Below are positions 36,100 through 44,093 of a stretch of DNA of 64,000 nt, piece by piece. The position numbers and the translations under genes are program-made. The stretch is from Sporosarcina sp. Its GTDB lineage: Bacteria > Bacillota > Bacilli > Bacillales_A > Planococcaceae. The notes under the pieces were generated by a model that saw nothing but the letters and a program-made list of their open reading frames with translations, searched no databases and was not told the DNA's origin. Numbering within the stretch: position 1 is the first letter of the stretch; each line of letters begins with the position of its first letter. The stretch is taken from positions 1 through 64,000 of the forward strand of contig NZ_JARICI010000036.1 of the NCBI RefSeq assembly GCF_029257255.1, given 5' to 3'.

Positions 36100-36414
36100 T
36101 TAGGCTTTTACATCGTTGTAATCATCACTTCGGTCGAATACGTTTACTACATAAGAGCAAACCGCCTTCATTTTCAAACCCTTATCACGTGCGTTTTCTG
36201 CTGCCTGGTCGAGTAGTTTTTTAGCAATACCTTGGCCGCGTAATGAATCATCTACAAAGGTGTGTGTCATTGTCATGATGCCATTGTCTTCTGTCCATTC
36301 GATTTCAGCCGTTACGTTGTCATTTTCTTTATGCTGGTACGCATATTTATGACCACCTAAGTTAACAAGATCAAATCCGAAATCCTGGGGCAAATTCAAG
36401 TCTTTTTCACTCAT
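36100..36414 (-). CDS. YjdJ/NATD1-type GNAT acetyltransferase
   Basis: This 104-residue minimal GNAT protein carries the acetyl-CoA loop DDSLRGQGIAKKLLDQAAENA near residue 60 (landmark only: RGQGIAKKLL) and the C-terminal AVCSYVVNVFDR. It belongs to the small YjdJ-like group whose substrate is unknown. AAAGGAG stands 9 nt before the chosen ATG, an earlier ATG nine codons upstream overlaps that site. A candidate SigB promoter lies 38 bp upstream. Confidence 0.85.
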   Translation of the reverse strand: MSEKDLNLPQDFGFDLVNLGGHKYAYQHKENDNVTAEIEWTEDNGIMTMTHTFVDDSLRGQGIAKKLLDQAAENARDKGLKMKAVCSYVVNVFDRSDDYNDVKA

Positions 36415-36451
36415 GCAAAATCTCTCCTTTTGTAGTTTCATATCATACTTC

Positions 36452-36477
36452 TTACCCTACCACATTTACAGCTTAAC
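36452..36477 (-). promoter_or_regulatory. Candidate SigB-type promoter of the yjdJ-like gene
   Basis: On the minus strand a perfect GGGTAA follows GTTAAG with a 14-bp spacer. The -35 matches GTTTAA at four of six places. It overlaps the stop codon of the upstream DUF1002 gene. Confidence 0.5.
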
Positions 36478-37357
36478 TAAACAATGATTTAAGCGAATCA
36501 GCCATATTTCTGAAGAACTCTTTCACCTTTTCCCAGAAGCCTGGATCAATATCACCCAGTTTGTCTTTAATTTTGGAAGCCATATCTGAAAGCTGTTCAT
36601 TGAGCTTGGTAAAATCGATATCCAATTTCGATATACGATCCATTAAGTCGATCAATAACTGACGATCCGCATCGCTTAATTGGATATTCAATTTACTTAA
36701 TTGTTCGTTGACAATCTTCTCGACATCTTCTTTTGTTGCGGGTTTCTGTTCTGCAATTTGCTTTTTGATATCTGTAAGCAATTTTGCCACTTCGTCTTTA
36801 TCAACGCCGGCTTTTTCGGACAGTTTTGTCGCAAGATTCAACTCATCATTTGCTGTATCGGTACGTTCCGTATCCAATACTTCCCCGGAAACCTCATAGG
36901 CTTTATAAATTCCTACAAGCGCGGAATGTCCTGTTACTTTCTTCGGAGCAGCCACTTCTACGATCGCATCTTCAATACCTGCAGTTAGCATAGCTGTCGC
37001 ATACATATCCGCAGTTACTTGTGTAATATTATCAGGAGTCACGATGTTGATGACGAGGCCTTCACCTTCTTCTTGGCGAGTAATTTTCGCTGACGAATAC
37101 ATGCGGGCGTTACGGTCGCCGCCAGGTATATATTTAATCAGATCATTGCCGTCTACTGATAATTCTTCCACTTCAGCTTCTTCCGCTACTTTCAAGTCTT
37201 TCTTAACGATATCCAGTTCACTTTCAGATAGATTCGCACCATATACAACGATTGGCACACCTAGCTTTTCATTGATTACGTCATCCGCTAAAGCAGACGG
37301 AGTCAGGATGCCCGCCATCAAAATGACTGCCAATAAAAATGAAAATCCTTTTTTCAT
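36473..37357 (-). CDS. DUF1002 family exported protein (YpuA-like)
   Basis: This 294-residue protein has a signal peptide (cleavage likely after PSALA near residue 24) and the DUF1002 opening GVPIVVYGANLSESELDIV (19 residues). The middle has ADMYATAMLTAGIEDAIVEV, and the C-terminal third is a series of amphipathic helices probably forming a coiled coil, ending KVKEFFRNMADSLKSLF. It should act outside the membrane. The function is unknown; YpuA has been connected to envelope stress in B. subtilis, which I mention only as possible context. GGAGGAG precedes the ATG. Confidence 0.83.
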   Translation of the reverse strand: MKKGFSFLLAVILMAGILTPSALADDVINEKLGVPIVVYGANLSESELDIVKKDLKVAEEAEVEELSVDGNDLIKYIPGGDRNARMYSSAKITRQEEGEGLVINIVTPDNITQVTADMYATAMLTAGIEDAIVEVAAPKKVTGHSALVGIYKAYEVSGEVLDTERTDTANDELNLATKLSEKAGVDKDEVAKLLTDIKKQIAEQKPATKEDVEKIVNEQLSKLNIQLSDADRQLLIDLMDRISKLDIDFTKLNEQLSDMASKIKDKLGDIDPGFWEKVKEFFRNMADSLKSLFS

Positions 37358-37421
37358 TCAGTTTCTCCTCCTTGTTCTATACAATAGATACGATGAGGCA
37401 AATCAAAAAGTTCCGTCTTAT

Positions 37422-38276
37422 TTACGATTTGAGATTCGTCCAGCCGTCCTGTTGCTCGATCCGACCTTCCTTCATCAGCTTGCCAAGTGCACGTTTGAAA
37501 GCGCCTTTACTCATTTGGAACATCTCTTCGATTTCTTCAGGTGACGATTTATCTGTGAATGGCATCTTGCCGCCGGACTGCTCCAAATAGGATAAAATCT
37601 GTCCGCCGTCTGTCTGTAGACGGTCCTGCTTTCTAGGAAGCAGAGAACCGTTTAAAGTCCCGTCATCCCGCACCCCGATAATTCGCAGTTCCACTTCTTC
37701 ACCAAGTCTTGGTTCCTGCAGGCGTTCTGTTTCGTGAACAAATATGCGGTATAGATCTTCTGTCAAAAAGAAAGATCCGACCGGTAATAATCGATAGGCT
37801 CTCGCTTTCATATTTAAATTGTACATATCTTCTTCAGCAATCGTGAAATGATCCTGCACACGCTCTTCTGTCACTAAACGTCCGAATAAATTTCCTCCCG
37901 GATCGCTGCGCAGCGTCATATACAATTGATCTCCAGGCTGTGGCCAAAGATTCTTCAGACGCGGGAAGTCCGCCCGGTTCACCAGCACTTCGAATGAAGA
38001 ACCGATGTCCACGTAAGCCCCTTCTTCTCTTTCCAGACGAATAACTTTTGCCCAGCCAAACGTATCGTTCGTAATATCAGGCAACTGCCCGCTTGCTGTC
38101 AGTTCTCCTCTTCTATTCATATAAAGAAACACTTCAACTGTTTCGTTTTCCTGTGCATCAGGTGCTTCTGAGACATTTAGGTAAATTTCTTCACCGTTTG
38201 CATCCAACACCCAGCGAGAGCCCTCTTGGCGAATAATCTCGAGTGTAGCGCGATTTCCTGCTTGTAATTGTGTCAT
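37422..38276 (-). CDS. cvfB: CvfB family S1-domain RNA-binding protein
   Basis: This 284-residue protein has three S1-type OB folds (about residues 5-65, 70-135 and 145-215, the second at WAKVIRLEREEGAYVDIG) followed by a winged-helix domain at the C-terminus (SPEEIEEMFQMSKGAFKRAL, 20 residues). CvfB (YitL) proteins bind RNA and affect virulence factor expression in Staphylococcus aureus; in soil bacilli the role is unclear. It lies 15 bp behind mntR and probably shares a transcript. Confidence 0.9.
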   Translation of the reverse strand: MTQLQAGNRATLEIIRQEGSRWVLDANGEEIYLNVSEAPDAQENETVEVFLYMNRRGELTASGQLPDITNDTFGWAKVIRLEREEGAYVDIGSSFEVLVNRADFPRLKNLWPQPGDQLYMTLRSDPGGNLFGRLVTEERVQDHFTIAEEDMYNLNMKARAYRLLPVGSFFLTEDLYRIFVHETERLQEPRLGEEVELRIIGVRDDGTLNGSLLPRKQDRLQTDGGQILSYLEQSGGKMPFTDKSSPEEIEEMFQMSKGAFKRALGKLMKEGRIEQQDGWTNLKS

Positions 38277-38291
38277 TTAGGATAATCCTTT

Positions 38292-38699
38292 CTAGTTTGC
38301 TTTGCTTTTTAGTTTCTTAATGAATTCAGGATCTTGCTCCAACGTTTCCACCAGATCGGTAATGCGGTCCATGGCATTCCAGCTGAGGTGATGTTCAATT
38401 CCCTCGACATCTCCATAGATATTTTCTTCTTCCACCCCAATGATACGCAGGAATTGTTCCAATAATTCATGGCGGTGTACAAGCTTCTTACCAAAACGAA
38501 GTCCCCGGTCTGTCAGGACAAGTCCCCGATAACGTTCGTAGTGTACATAACCCTCTTTATCTAGCCGCTGTGCCATTTTTGTAACAGAAGAAGGAAGCAC
38601 GGAAAGCGCCTCTGCCACATCTGACACACGCGCTTCTCCTCTTGCTTCCAGCTGTAAATAAATTTGTTCAATATAATCTTCCATACTTGGTGTAGCCAA
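38292..38699 (-). CDS. mntR: MntR, manganese-responsive repressor
   Basis: This 135-residue DtxR-family repressor has an N-terminal winged helix ([16 protein letters not shown] and [20 protein letters not shown], 20 residues) and the dimerisation/metal domain with [21 protein letters not shown] and GIEHHLSW, containing the His and Glu ligands of the Mn site. It represses Mn uptake when Mn is plentiful. The start is TTG, 7 nt after AGGAGG. No Mn transporter is visible in the window, so targets lie elsewhere. Confidence 0.93.
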   Translation of the reverse strand: MATPSMEDYIEQIYLQLEARGEARVSDVAEALSVLPSSVTKMAQRLDKEGYVHYERYRGLVLTDRGLRFGKKLVHRHELLEQFLRIIGVEEENIYGDVEGIEHHLSWNAMDRITDLVETLEQDPEFIKKLKSKAN

Positions 38700-38750
38700 G
38701 ACATCTCCTCCTTATTTGACTGCCGTTTCATCGTGAATCCATTTTCAGAA

Positions 38751-38775
38751 GTTTAGGATTCTGTTGCTTGGGTAA
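38751..38775 (+). promoter_or_regulatory. SigB-type promoter of the lmo0937-like gene
   Basis: GTTTAG, exactly 13 bp and a perfect GGGTAA. This is the best SigB match in the window; the expected transcript start is about 20 nt before the ribosome binding site of the 51-residue membrane peptide. The -35 box is identical to that of the rsbV promoter. Confidence 0.85.
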
Positions 38776-38810
38776 ATAACTACTACAACAAAGAAAAGGA
38801 GTGATATAAA

Positions 38811-38966
38811 ATGGCTCGTTTATTATGGCTTGTTATTGTAGTTCTTATAGCATTATGGGTTATCGGTCTAGTTGCAAAAATCGGCGGCGGATTTATTCAC
38901 CTTCTTCTGATCATTGCTGGAATCATCTTTGTACTTCAGTTATTGACCGGAAGACGATCGGTATAG
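38811..38966 (+). CDS. lmo0937 family small membrane protein
   Basis: This 51-residue protein consists of two hydrophobic helices (LLWLVIVVLIALWVIGLVA and LLLIIAGIIFVLQLL) joined by KIGGGFIH and ends in the basic GRRSV. This is the pattern of the lmo0937 family, small membrane proteins common in Firmicutes. AAAGGAG precedes the ATG by about 9 nt. The SigB-type promoter just upstream indicates induction by general stress. The molecular function is unknown. Confidence 0.85.
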   Translation: MARLLWLVIVVLIALWVIGLVAKIGGGFIHLLLIIAGIIFVLQLLTGRRSV

Positions 38967-39005
38967 TAACAAACAGATTTAAGACAATCAATGCTCTTTC
39001 TGCTT

Positions 39006-40103
39006 TCAGGAAATTCTTGCGTACAGACATGTATTTCGCAGGTCTTTCCCGTTGGCAGAGAGAGCATTTTTGCGTAAGATGCCTTCTAACTCAAAGCCCG
39101 CACGCTTCGCCACCGCTCTGCCTTTGCTGTGCTTTTCATCACAATGAAATTCCACACGCTGAGCCTGCAGTTCTTCCATAGCGAAATCTGTGAGTCCTTT
39201 TACAGCCTCTGTCATATATCCTTGTCCTTCAAATCTCGTATCCATCCAATATTCCAATTCGAACTTGCGGATGCGCCAGTCAATTTGATGCAGCCCGACG
39301 CTGCCGATCAATTCACCCGTTTCCTTCAGATAGATATGGAAAATCAGTTTTTTTCTGCTGATAAAATCCGCAACACACTGGCGGACATGCTCTTCCGATG
39401 TCTCTATCGTCAGATCAGGCTGTGCCCAACCAGTCCAACGTCGCAGAGCAGGAATAGAATGGGAAACGGCTTCCCAGACACCTTTGGCATCCTGTAATTC
39501 AGGTGCACGCAGCGATAGACGTTCTGTCGTAAACTGTTCATTGAAATCCGGAATCCGCTTTTCATAGAGTTCCCGATCTTCCCAGTGAACCGGCGTGGTC
39601 GTCCCTTCGAGATAATCTTCCCTCGTCATGCCATATGTCACAGCATCATAATACGTGTTTTCTTTAGGGAAGAACCATGCTTGGCGCAAGTGCGCTTCCT
39701 TCACGAAGCCTGCACGTTCAAATGCTTTACGCATAGCTGCGTTATCATGGCGAGTATGTCCTTGAATGCGAATTTTTTCTTCTGGCAGTTCGAACACATA
39801 TTGCGTCAGTTTCTTCAACGCGCGTGAACCATAGCCATAGCCTCTGTATCGATCGGCAATCCGCAAGTCAAACAGCGGTACGTCTTCCTGCATGTCATAC
39901 ACCTTAACGATCCCGACTTTTTCATCTTCATTATTCTCAATCCAGAAGGTCTTTACATCATCTGATGCATAGCCGCCTTCTTCAATCGATTTTTCCAGCA
40001 ATTCCTGGCCCGGCTGACTGATATCATGGTACGGCCAGGAGTTCGTTGTCATAAATTGAATCAGTAAATCTTGTTCCTCTATCGTCCATTCTTGTAAACG
40101 CAT
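39006..40103 (-). CDS. Tandem two-domain GNAT acetyltransferase
   Basis: This 365-residue protein contains two complete GNAT domains. The first (about 1-165) has the CoA loop DRYRGYGYGSRALKKL and NAAMRKAFERAGFV; the second (about 185-365) is RimJ/RimL-like, with RFEGQGYMTEAVKGLTDFA and GRAVAKRAGFELEGILRKNA (20 residues). Both CoA loops keep the RxxGxG/A form, so both may be active. GGAGG lies 7 nt before the chosen ATG, which is the second codon of a slightly longer frame starting TTG. Substrates are not known. Confidence 0.87.
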   Translation of the reverse strand: MRLQEWTIEEQDLLIQFMTTNSWPYHDISQPGQELLEKSIEEGGYASDDVKTFWIENNEDEKVGIVKVYDMQEDVPLFDLRIADRYRGYGYGSRALKKLTQYVFELPEEKIRIQGHTRHDNAAMRKAFERAGFVKEAHLRQAWFFPKENTYYDAVTYGMTREDYLEGTTTPVHWEDRELYEKRIPDFNEQFTTERLSLRAPELQDAKGVWEAVSHSIPALRRWTGWAQPDLTIETSEEHVRQCVADFISRKKLIFHIYLKETGELIGSVGLHQIDWRIRKFELEYWMDTRFEGQGYMTEAVKGLTDFAMEELQAQRVEFHCDEKHSKGRAVAKRAGFELEGILRKNALSANGKDLRNTCLYARIS

Positions 40104-40154
40104 CAAAATTCCTCCATCAACTCGCTCTGCAGCGAGCGTTTCGCTGCTCAGGCA

Positions 40155-40517
40155 TCAAATGGTCTGTTCTACTTCAACAGCATGTTCATGAGCAATTTTC
40201 ACTAAATCAGCTACATGCTTGTCCGCTAATGAATAGTATACCATTTTTCCGCGTCTTTCTGATTTCGCCAATGAATGTTCACGCAAATAACGCAGATGAT
40301 GCGAAGCAGTGGCCGAAGAAGATTGGATCACTGCCGCTACGTCACAGACACACATTTCAGATTCCATAGTAAGCGAATAGGCAATACGCAGTCGTGTTTC
40401 ATCCGCCAAAGCTTTAAATATCTTCGCCATCTCACTTACATCAGGCAGCTCTTTCTGTATTTTCCGCACCACATCTTCATGCACAATTGTCACATCACAA
40501 GCATCTTGATTTGTCAC
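40155..40517 (-). CDS. ArsR/SmtB-family metal sensor (CadC-like)
   Basis: This 120-residue winged-helix repressor has the alpha-3 metal motif MCVCDVAAV, then ASHHLRYLREHSLAKSERRG (20 residues) as recognition helix and wing, and a His-rich C-terminal helix (KIAHEHAVE) near residue 110. CVC in this place is typical of CadC/CmtR-type Cd/Pb/Zn sensors. The start is GTG after GGGGTGG. No efflux ATPase (cadA) or other metal pump adjoins it; the copper operon is 14 kb away. It stands about 315 bp from the 21-bp-period array A. Confidence 0.88.
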   Translation of the reverse strand: MTNQDACDVTIVHEDVVRKIQKELPDVSEMAKIFKALADETRLRIAYSLTMESEMCVCDVAAVIQSSSATASHHLRYLREHSLAKSERRGKMVYYSLADKHVADLVKIAHEHAVEVEQTI

Positions 40518-40832
40518 ATTGCCACCCCATTCACAGTCTTAATATTACGGTCATTATATAGATACTAGTGAGAAAAATCAATTTACTCAAACAGTGTTCC
40601 ATTCCTTTACCAAACGTGTGCTTGCCAGTTTATTATATGAGCAGTTTGAGAATTGACTGCGGTTTTGAAACCTAACTATCTGCGTACTGCAGTCTTCAAT
40701 TCAGATTGGTTGTTTTTTAACATAGTATTGGATGGTAAGCGGTAAAACAAAACCAACACCATCCACACTTTGCAAATAATCCGCATGACATACTTTTCAC
40801 AAAACAGCGAAGGCGCAGCTGCGTGGTCGGCT
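40518..40832. other. Intergenic region upstream of the ArsR-type gene
   Basis: Contains the control region of the ArsR-type gene. An inverted ACTAGT-containing A/T-rich stretch at 40540-40590 is the likeliest promoter zone. No gene is supported; minus-strand open frames running from here into array A lack ribosome binding sites. Confidence 0.5.
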
Positions 40833-40979
40833 ATGAGCGCAGAGACCAGTCCAATGATCACGTCGGGATGCTGTATGATCACTAGACCGAGCCGAATGAT
40901 CACTCAGCCGGTGAGTATGCTCGAGTGAGGCAGGGCTATGAGCGCTTGAACGGGTACTATGATCATCCGTGAAGCTTCT
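40833..40979. repeat. Array A: seven units on an exact 21-bp period
   Basis: Seven units start at 40833, 40854, 40875, 40896, 40917, 40938 and 40959. Unit beginnings read ATGAGCGC, ATGATCAC, ATGATCAC, ATGATCAC, ATGCTCGA, ATGAGCGC and ATGATCAT; the other 13 bp of each unit vary. Several units contain the palindrome TGATCA. No similar unit is seen before the first or after the seventh. The array lies between the 3' end of the mrp operon and the ArsR-type gene. Confidence 0.85.
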
Positions 40980-41148
40980 TTGGCAGATCGCCACGCTTTT
41001 CGCCAGTAGGCTCACAGCGGAAGGCAATCCCCCAGCGCCGAAGCAGATTTATACTGCACACACACCATTCAAACCGCTTGCAAAGTCGAGAAACGGACCG
41101 CACCACTTACGTCCAGGTCTTGCAAAATAGCAGACCCAGTGTTTTGCA
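40980..41148. other. Intergenic region behind the mrp operon
   Basis: No gene is supported. TGCAAAA (41121-41127) and TTTTGCA (41142-41148) form a short hairpin directly behind the mrpG stop, without a clear T-tract; it is the only terminator candidate for the mrp operon. Confidence 0.4.
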
Positions 41149-41526
41149 TCAGTTTTTATTTGTCGGCATCTGTTTTTCACCATGGATTTTTTCGTACAAC
41201 TCGTCTTCTATGGAAATATCTGCAAGCTTCACCTTCGAACGATAAGCAGCCCGGATGATAACGTGACCTGCAACAGGCGCCGTTAAAAATACAAAGCCGA
41301 TTCCAAGCAGCAGACGTACACTGATAAAATGTTCAGCGAAAAGGAAATAGACGAACGCCCCCGACAGTGTCAGCAGGACAGCCAGAGTCGAGCTCTTTGT
41401 GGCTGCATGCGAACGGGTATAGACGTCCGGCAGCCGAATCAAACCAAATACACTTAAAATACTCGCGATTGCACCAGTCAAAATTAACAGAGCACCTGCA
41501 AACTCACCCATCTCGCTTACGTTCAA
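41149..41526 (-). CDS. mrpG: Mrp antiporter subunit G
   Basis: This 125-residue subunit has three helices and the family segment SVFGLIRLPDVYTRSHAATK (20 residues). MrpG is a small membrane subunit required for the complex. The start is TTG, 7 nt after AGGGGG, and overlaps the mrpF end by 23 bp; a longer frame starting inside mrpF is not needed. Last gene of the operon. Confidence 0.92.
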   Translation of the reverse strand: MNVSEMGEFAGALLILTGAIASILSVFGLIRLPDVYTRSHAATKSSTLAVLLTLSGAFVYFLFAEHFISVRLLLGIGFVFLTAPVAGHVIIRAAYRSKVKLADISIEDELYEKIHGEKQMPTNKN

Positions 41527-41788
41527 CGATTTTCCCCCTCTCGATAAACTTCGAAAACGCAATGGTACCAATAAATGAAAGTATTCCCAGAATCAAAATG
41601 GCTTCCAAAAATGCTTTCGTCTTCATCATTACCGACACGACGGCAATCGTTGCAATCAAATTCACACCGATCACATCCAGCGCAACAACACGGTCCGGCA
41701 ATGAAGGACCTAATACTATACGGATGACCGCCACTAAAATAGTCAGAGCAAATAATATGACAGATACCGACAGCATGCCTGCAATCAT
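41504..41788 (-). CDS. mrpF: Mrp antiporter subunit F
   Basis: This 94-residue subunit has three helices, with IRIVLGPSLPDRVVALDVIG near residue 22 (20 residues), the family hallmark. MrpF belongs to the E-F-G part of the Mrp complex, without respiratory complex counterparts. The start overlaps the mrpE stop by 4 bp (ATGA). Confidence 0.94.
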   Translation of the reverse strand: MIAGMLSVSVILFALTILVAVIRIVLGPSLPDRVVALDVIGVNLIATIAVVSVMMKTKAFLEAILILGILSFIGTIAFSKFIERGKIVERKRDG

Positions 41789-42267
41789 CGTGTCACCTCC
41801 ATAATTGCCTTTTCAAAGTTTTTCAATTGCTTGATCAGTCCATCCCGCGATTCTTCTACATCCATCGCATGAATATACAGTTCATTACCTTCTGGGGAGA
41901 CCTCCATTACGACTGAACCCGGCGTTAATGTTAGCAGCATTGACAGCATCGTCACTTCTACGTCACTCGTCAAAATTGTTTCATACTTAAAGATGCCCGG
42001 TTTTATTTTTAATTTGGGCCTCATAATCTGAGATATCACCACAATACTTGATTGTGTCAATTCGCGATTGAAAATGAGTAAAAGTTTACACGCTGCGTAA
42101 ATTCTTCGCAAATAAAAATGTGTGCCGAAAAAGCGGCTCATGAAAAAGATAATCCCGATGCCCACTAAAAACCCCATGAAGAAGGTAGTGAATTTCAGCT
42201 CGTCTTCATCCACCAGCAGCATCCATAAAAGCGCAATGAATAAGTTCAGCAGAAGCTGCACCGGCAT
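41785..42267 (-). CDS. mrpE: Mrp antiporter subunit E
   Basis: This 160-residue protein has N-terminal membrane helices and a soluble C-terminal region with LLTLTPGSVVMEVSPEGNEL (20 residues) typical of MrpE/MnhE. It is needed for Na+/H+ antiport activity and complex stability in related species. It lies 16 bp behind mrpD; the ATG is preceded by a G-rich site. Confidence 0.94.
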   Translation of the reverse strand: MPVQLLLNLFIALLWMLLVDEDELKFTTFFMGFLVGIGIIFFMSRFFGTHFYLRRIYAACKLLLIFNRELTQSSIVVISQIMRPKLKIKPGIFKYETILTSDVEVTMLSMLLTLTPGSVVMEVSPEGNELYIHAMDVEESRDGLIKQLKNFEKAIMEVTR

Positions 42268-42283
42268 GCGGCGTCCCCCCTTT

Positions 42284-43768
42284 CTATTTTAAATCGTCAC
42301 CTAGCACTGCCCGGATATAAAGTTCCGGATCTGCCAGCGTTTGTGCAGCATCCTGGATATACGGTGCAAGGAATTCCGCACCGACTCCCATTCCAACTAC
42401 CAGCATCGCAAGCAACACAAGCGGCAGGCCGAGCGACTTGTCAAAATGTTTCTGTTCATCCTCACTGATCGTTGTCTCACCCCAAAAACTATTGAGGAAT
42501 ATACGAAGCAGTGAATATAGCACACCTATACCCGACAGGAACGCAGCGGTAAGAAGCACATACTCCTTCGCCTCTATTGCCCCTAATCCAATATAGACTT
42601 TCCCAATAAATCCGCTTAATGGTGGAATTCCAGCAACCGCAAGCATTGTCAAGAAAAACAACCAGCCAACAAGCGGGTAATTTCGAATCAGTCCGCTGAT
42701 TTCATGGAACTTCACACGTCCTGTTAAATAGACAACTGTCCCCGCCAATAAAAACAGCAGCGCTTTGCTGACCATATCGTGAATCAAATAGTAGCTCGCT
42801 CCCTGGAACGAAGCAGTCGTAGAAATCGCCAACCCCGTCAGCACGAAGCCAACAGAAATGATGACATTGTATGAGACGATCTGCCGGATATCCGAATACG
42901 CAACCGCCCCTAAGCAGCCGCCAAGCATCGTAATAACTGCCAGCACGCCAATGATCTGGAAAACCAATGGATCATGAACAAAAATCAATGTAAACATCCT
43001 GTACAGAGCATATATACCGACCTTCGTCAGCAAAGCACCGAACAAAGCAGCTACTGCTGTAGGCGGTGCAGAGTAAGAACCGGGAAGCCAGAAATATAAC
43101 AGCAGCCCCGCTTTCAAGCTGAAGACTAGCAAAAAGATGATACTGATCAGCGTCAGCAACGGACCCTGGCCAGCTTCTGTTACACGCACAGCAATATGTG
43201 CCATATTCAACGTGCCAAGCGCGCCATACAAATAGGCAATGCCCAATAAAAAGAACCAAGAAGCCAGCACATTGATCAGTACATATGTAATGCCTTCCTT
43301 TAACTGCATCTTCCGTCCACCCAGTGTTAGCAAAACGTACGAAGCAAGTAGCATCACTTCAAAGCACACGAACAAGTTAAATAAATCACCTGTCAGAAAC
43401 GAACCGTTGACACCAGCCACTAAAAACAAGAAAAACGGATAGAAGAACATTTCTTCTGTTTGTAAACCTGTTGTGCCAAACGCATAAATCAGTATAATAC
43501 TCGAGACTACACAGGCAGCCAGGACCAACAACATGGCAAACGAATCGCCGACAAATAGAATCCCATGCGGCGGAAGCCAGTTTCCAAAATCTAGCCGCAT
43601 GATACCTGTACGGCGAATATGTTCCAAACAATAGGCAGCGATTCCGGCAGAAGCGAGCAGCGTAACTAAACTTAATCCACGCTGAAGCCGGATATACGGT
43701 CGTAAAAACACCAATAGCACGCCCATCAAAACAGGCAGGATCATTGGCAGCACTACTAAATTATTCAT
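42284..43768 (-). CDS. mrpD: Mrp antiporter subunit D
   Basis: This is a 494-residue proton-pump-like subunit of the NuoM/N type with fourteen expected helices; key lysines are in SAPPTAVAALFGALLTKVGI (20 residues) near 235. It belongs to the MrpA-MrpD transport core. The ATG overlaps the mrpC stop by 8 bp; a frame 16 codons longer inside mrpC is rejected for that reason. Confidence 0.94.
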   Translation of the reverse strand: MNNLVVLPMILPVLMGVLLVFLRPYIRLQRGLSLVTLLASAGIAAYCLEHIRRTGIMRLDFGNWLPPHGILFVGDSFAMLLVLAACVVSSIILIYAFGTTGLQTEEMFFYPFFLFLVAGVNGSFLTGDLFNLFVCFEVMLLASYVLLTLGGRKMQLKEGITYVLINVLASWFFLLGIAYLYGALGTLNMAHIAVRVTEAGQGPLLTLISIIFLLVFSLKAGLLLYFWLPGSYSAPPTAVAALFGALLTKVGIYALYRMFTLIFVHDPLVFQIIGVLAVITMLGGCLGAVAYSDIRQIVSYNVIISVGFVLTGLAISTTASFQGASYYLIHDMVSKALLFLLAGTVVYLTGRVKFHEISGLIRNYPLVGWLFFLTMLAVAGIPPLSGFIGKVYIGLGAIEAKEYVLLTAAFLSGIGVLYSLLRIFLNSFWGETTISEDEQKHFDKSLGLPLVLLAMLVVGMGVGAEFLAPYIQDAAQTLADPELYIRAVLGDDLK

Positions 43769-44093
43769 CCTGCTGCCCTCGCAATTCTGATCCACGGCCC
43801 GATTCCTGATAGACACGATAGGATAGTACTAATAAAAAAGCCGTTACAGCAAAGCTGATAACAATCGCCGTCAATATTAACGCTTGCGGCAGCGCATCTG
43901 TATACTCTGCTGCCCCTTCCTGAAGCAACGGGACATCACCTTTTTTCAGGCCGCCCATTGTCAGCAATAACAGGTGGATCGCATGGGATAGAATCGCCGT
44001 GCCGAGAATTATCCGCAGCATTTCTTTCGACAGGAGCAAATAGACCCCCACCGCCACCAATACACCAACCAGAAGGGTAATTAATGTCTCCAT
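43761..44093 (-). CDS. mrpC: Mrp antiporter subunit C
   Basis: This 110-residue NuoK-like subunit has three helices, with EMLRIILGTAILSHAIHLLL near residue 24 (20 residues). It links structurally MrpA and MrpD. Its start shares one base with the mrpB stop, indicating translational coupling. Confidence 0.94.
   Translation of the reverse strand: METLITLLVGVLVAVGVYLLLSKEMLRIILGTAILSHAIHLLLLTMGGLKKGDVPLLQEGAAEYTDALPQALILTAIVISFAVTAFLLVLSYRVYQESGRGSELRGQQDE

Noticed and set aside
40833-40979. CRISPR array
   Set aside because: The repeated part is only about 8 bp with 13-bp variable parts; CRISPR repeats are 23-50 bp with spacers of similar length, and there are no cas genes.
40676-41027. Minus-strand open frames of about 75 codons across array A
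   Set aside because: No ribosome binding sites; the apparent seven-residue repeat (DHxxRSx type) is only the 21-bp DNA period seen through the reading frame.
41121-41148. Strong terminator for the mrp operon
   Set aside because: The stem is only 7 bp and no T-tract follows on the minus strand; it was kept only as a weak candidate.
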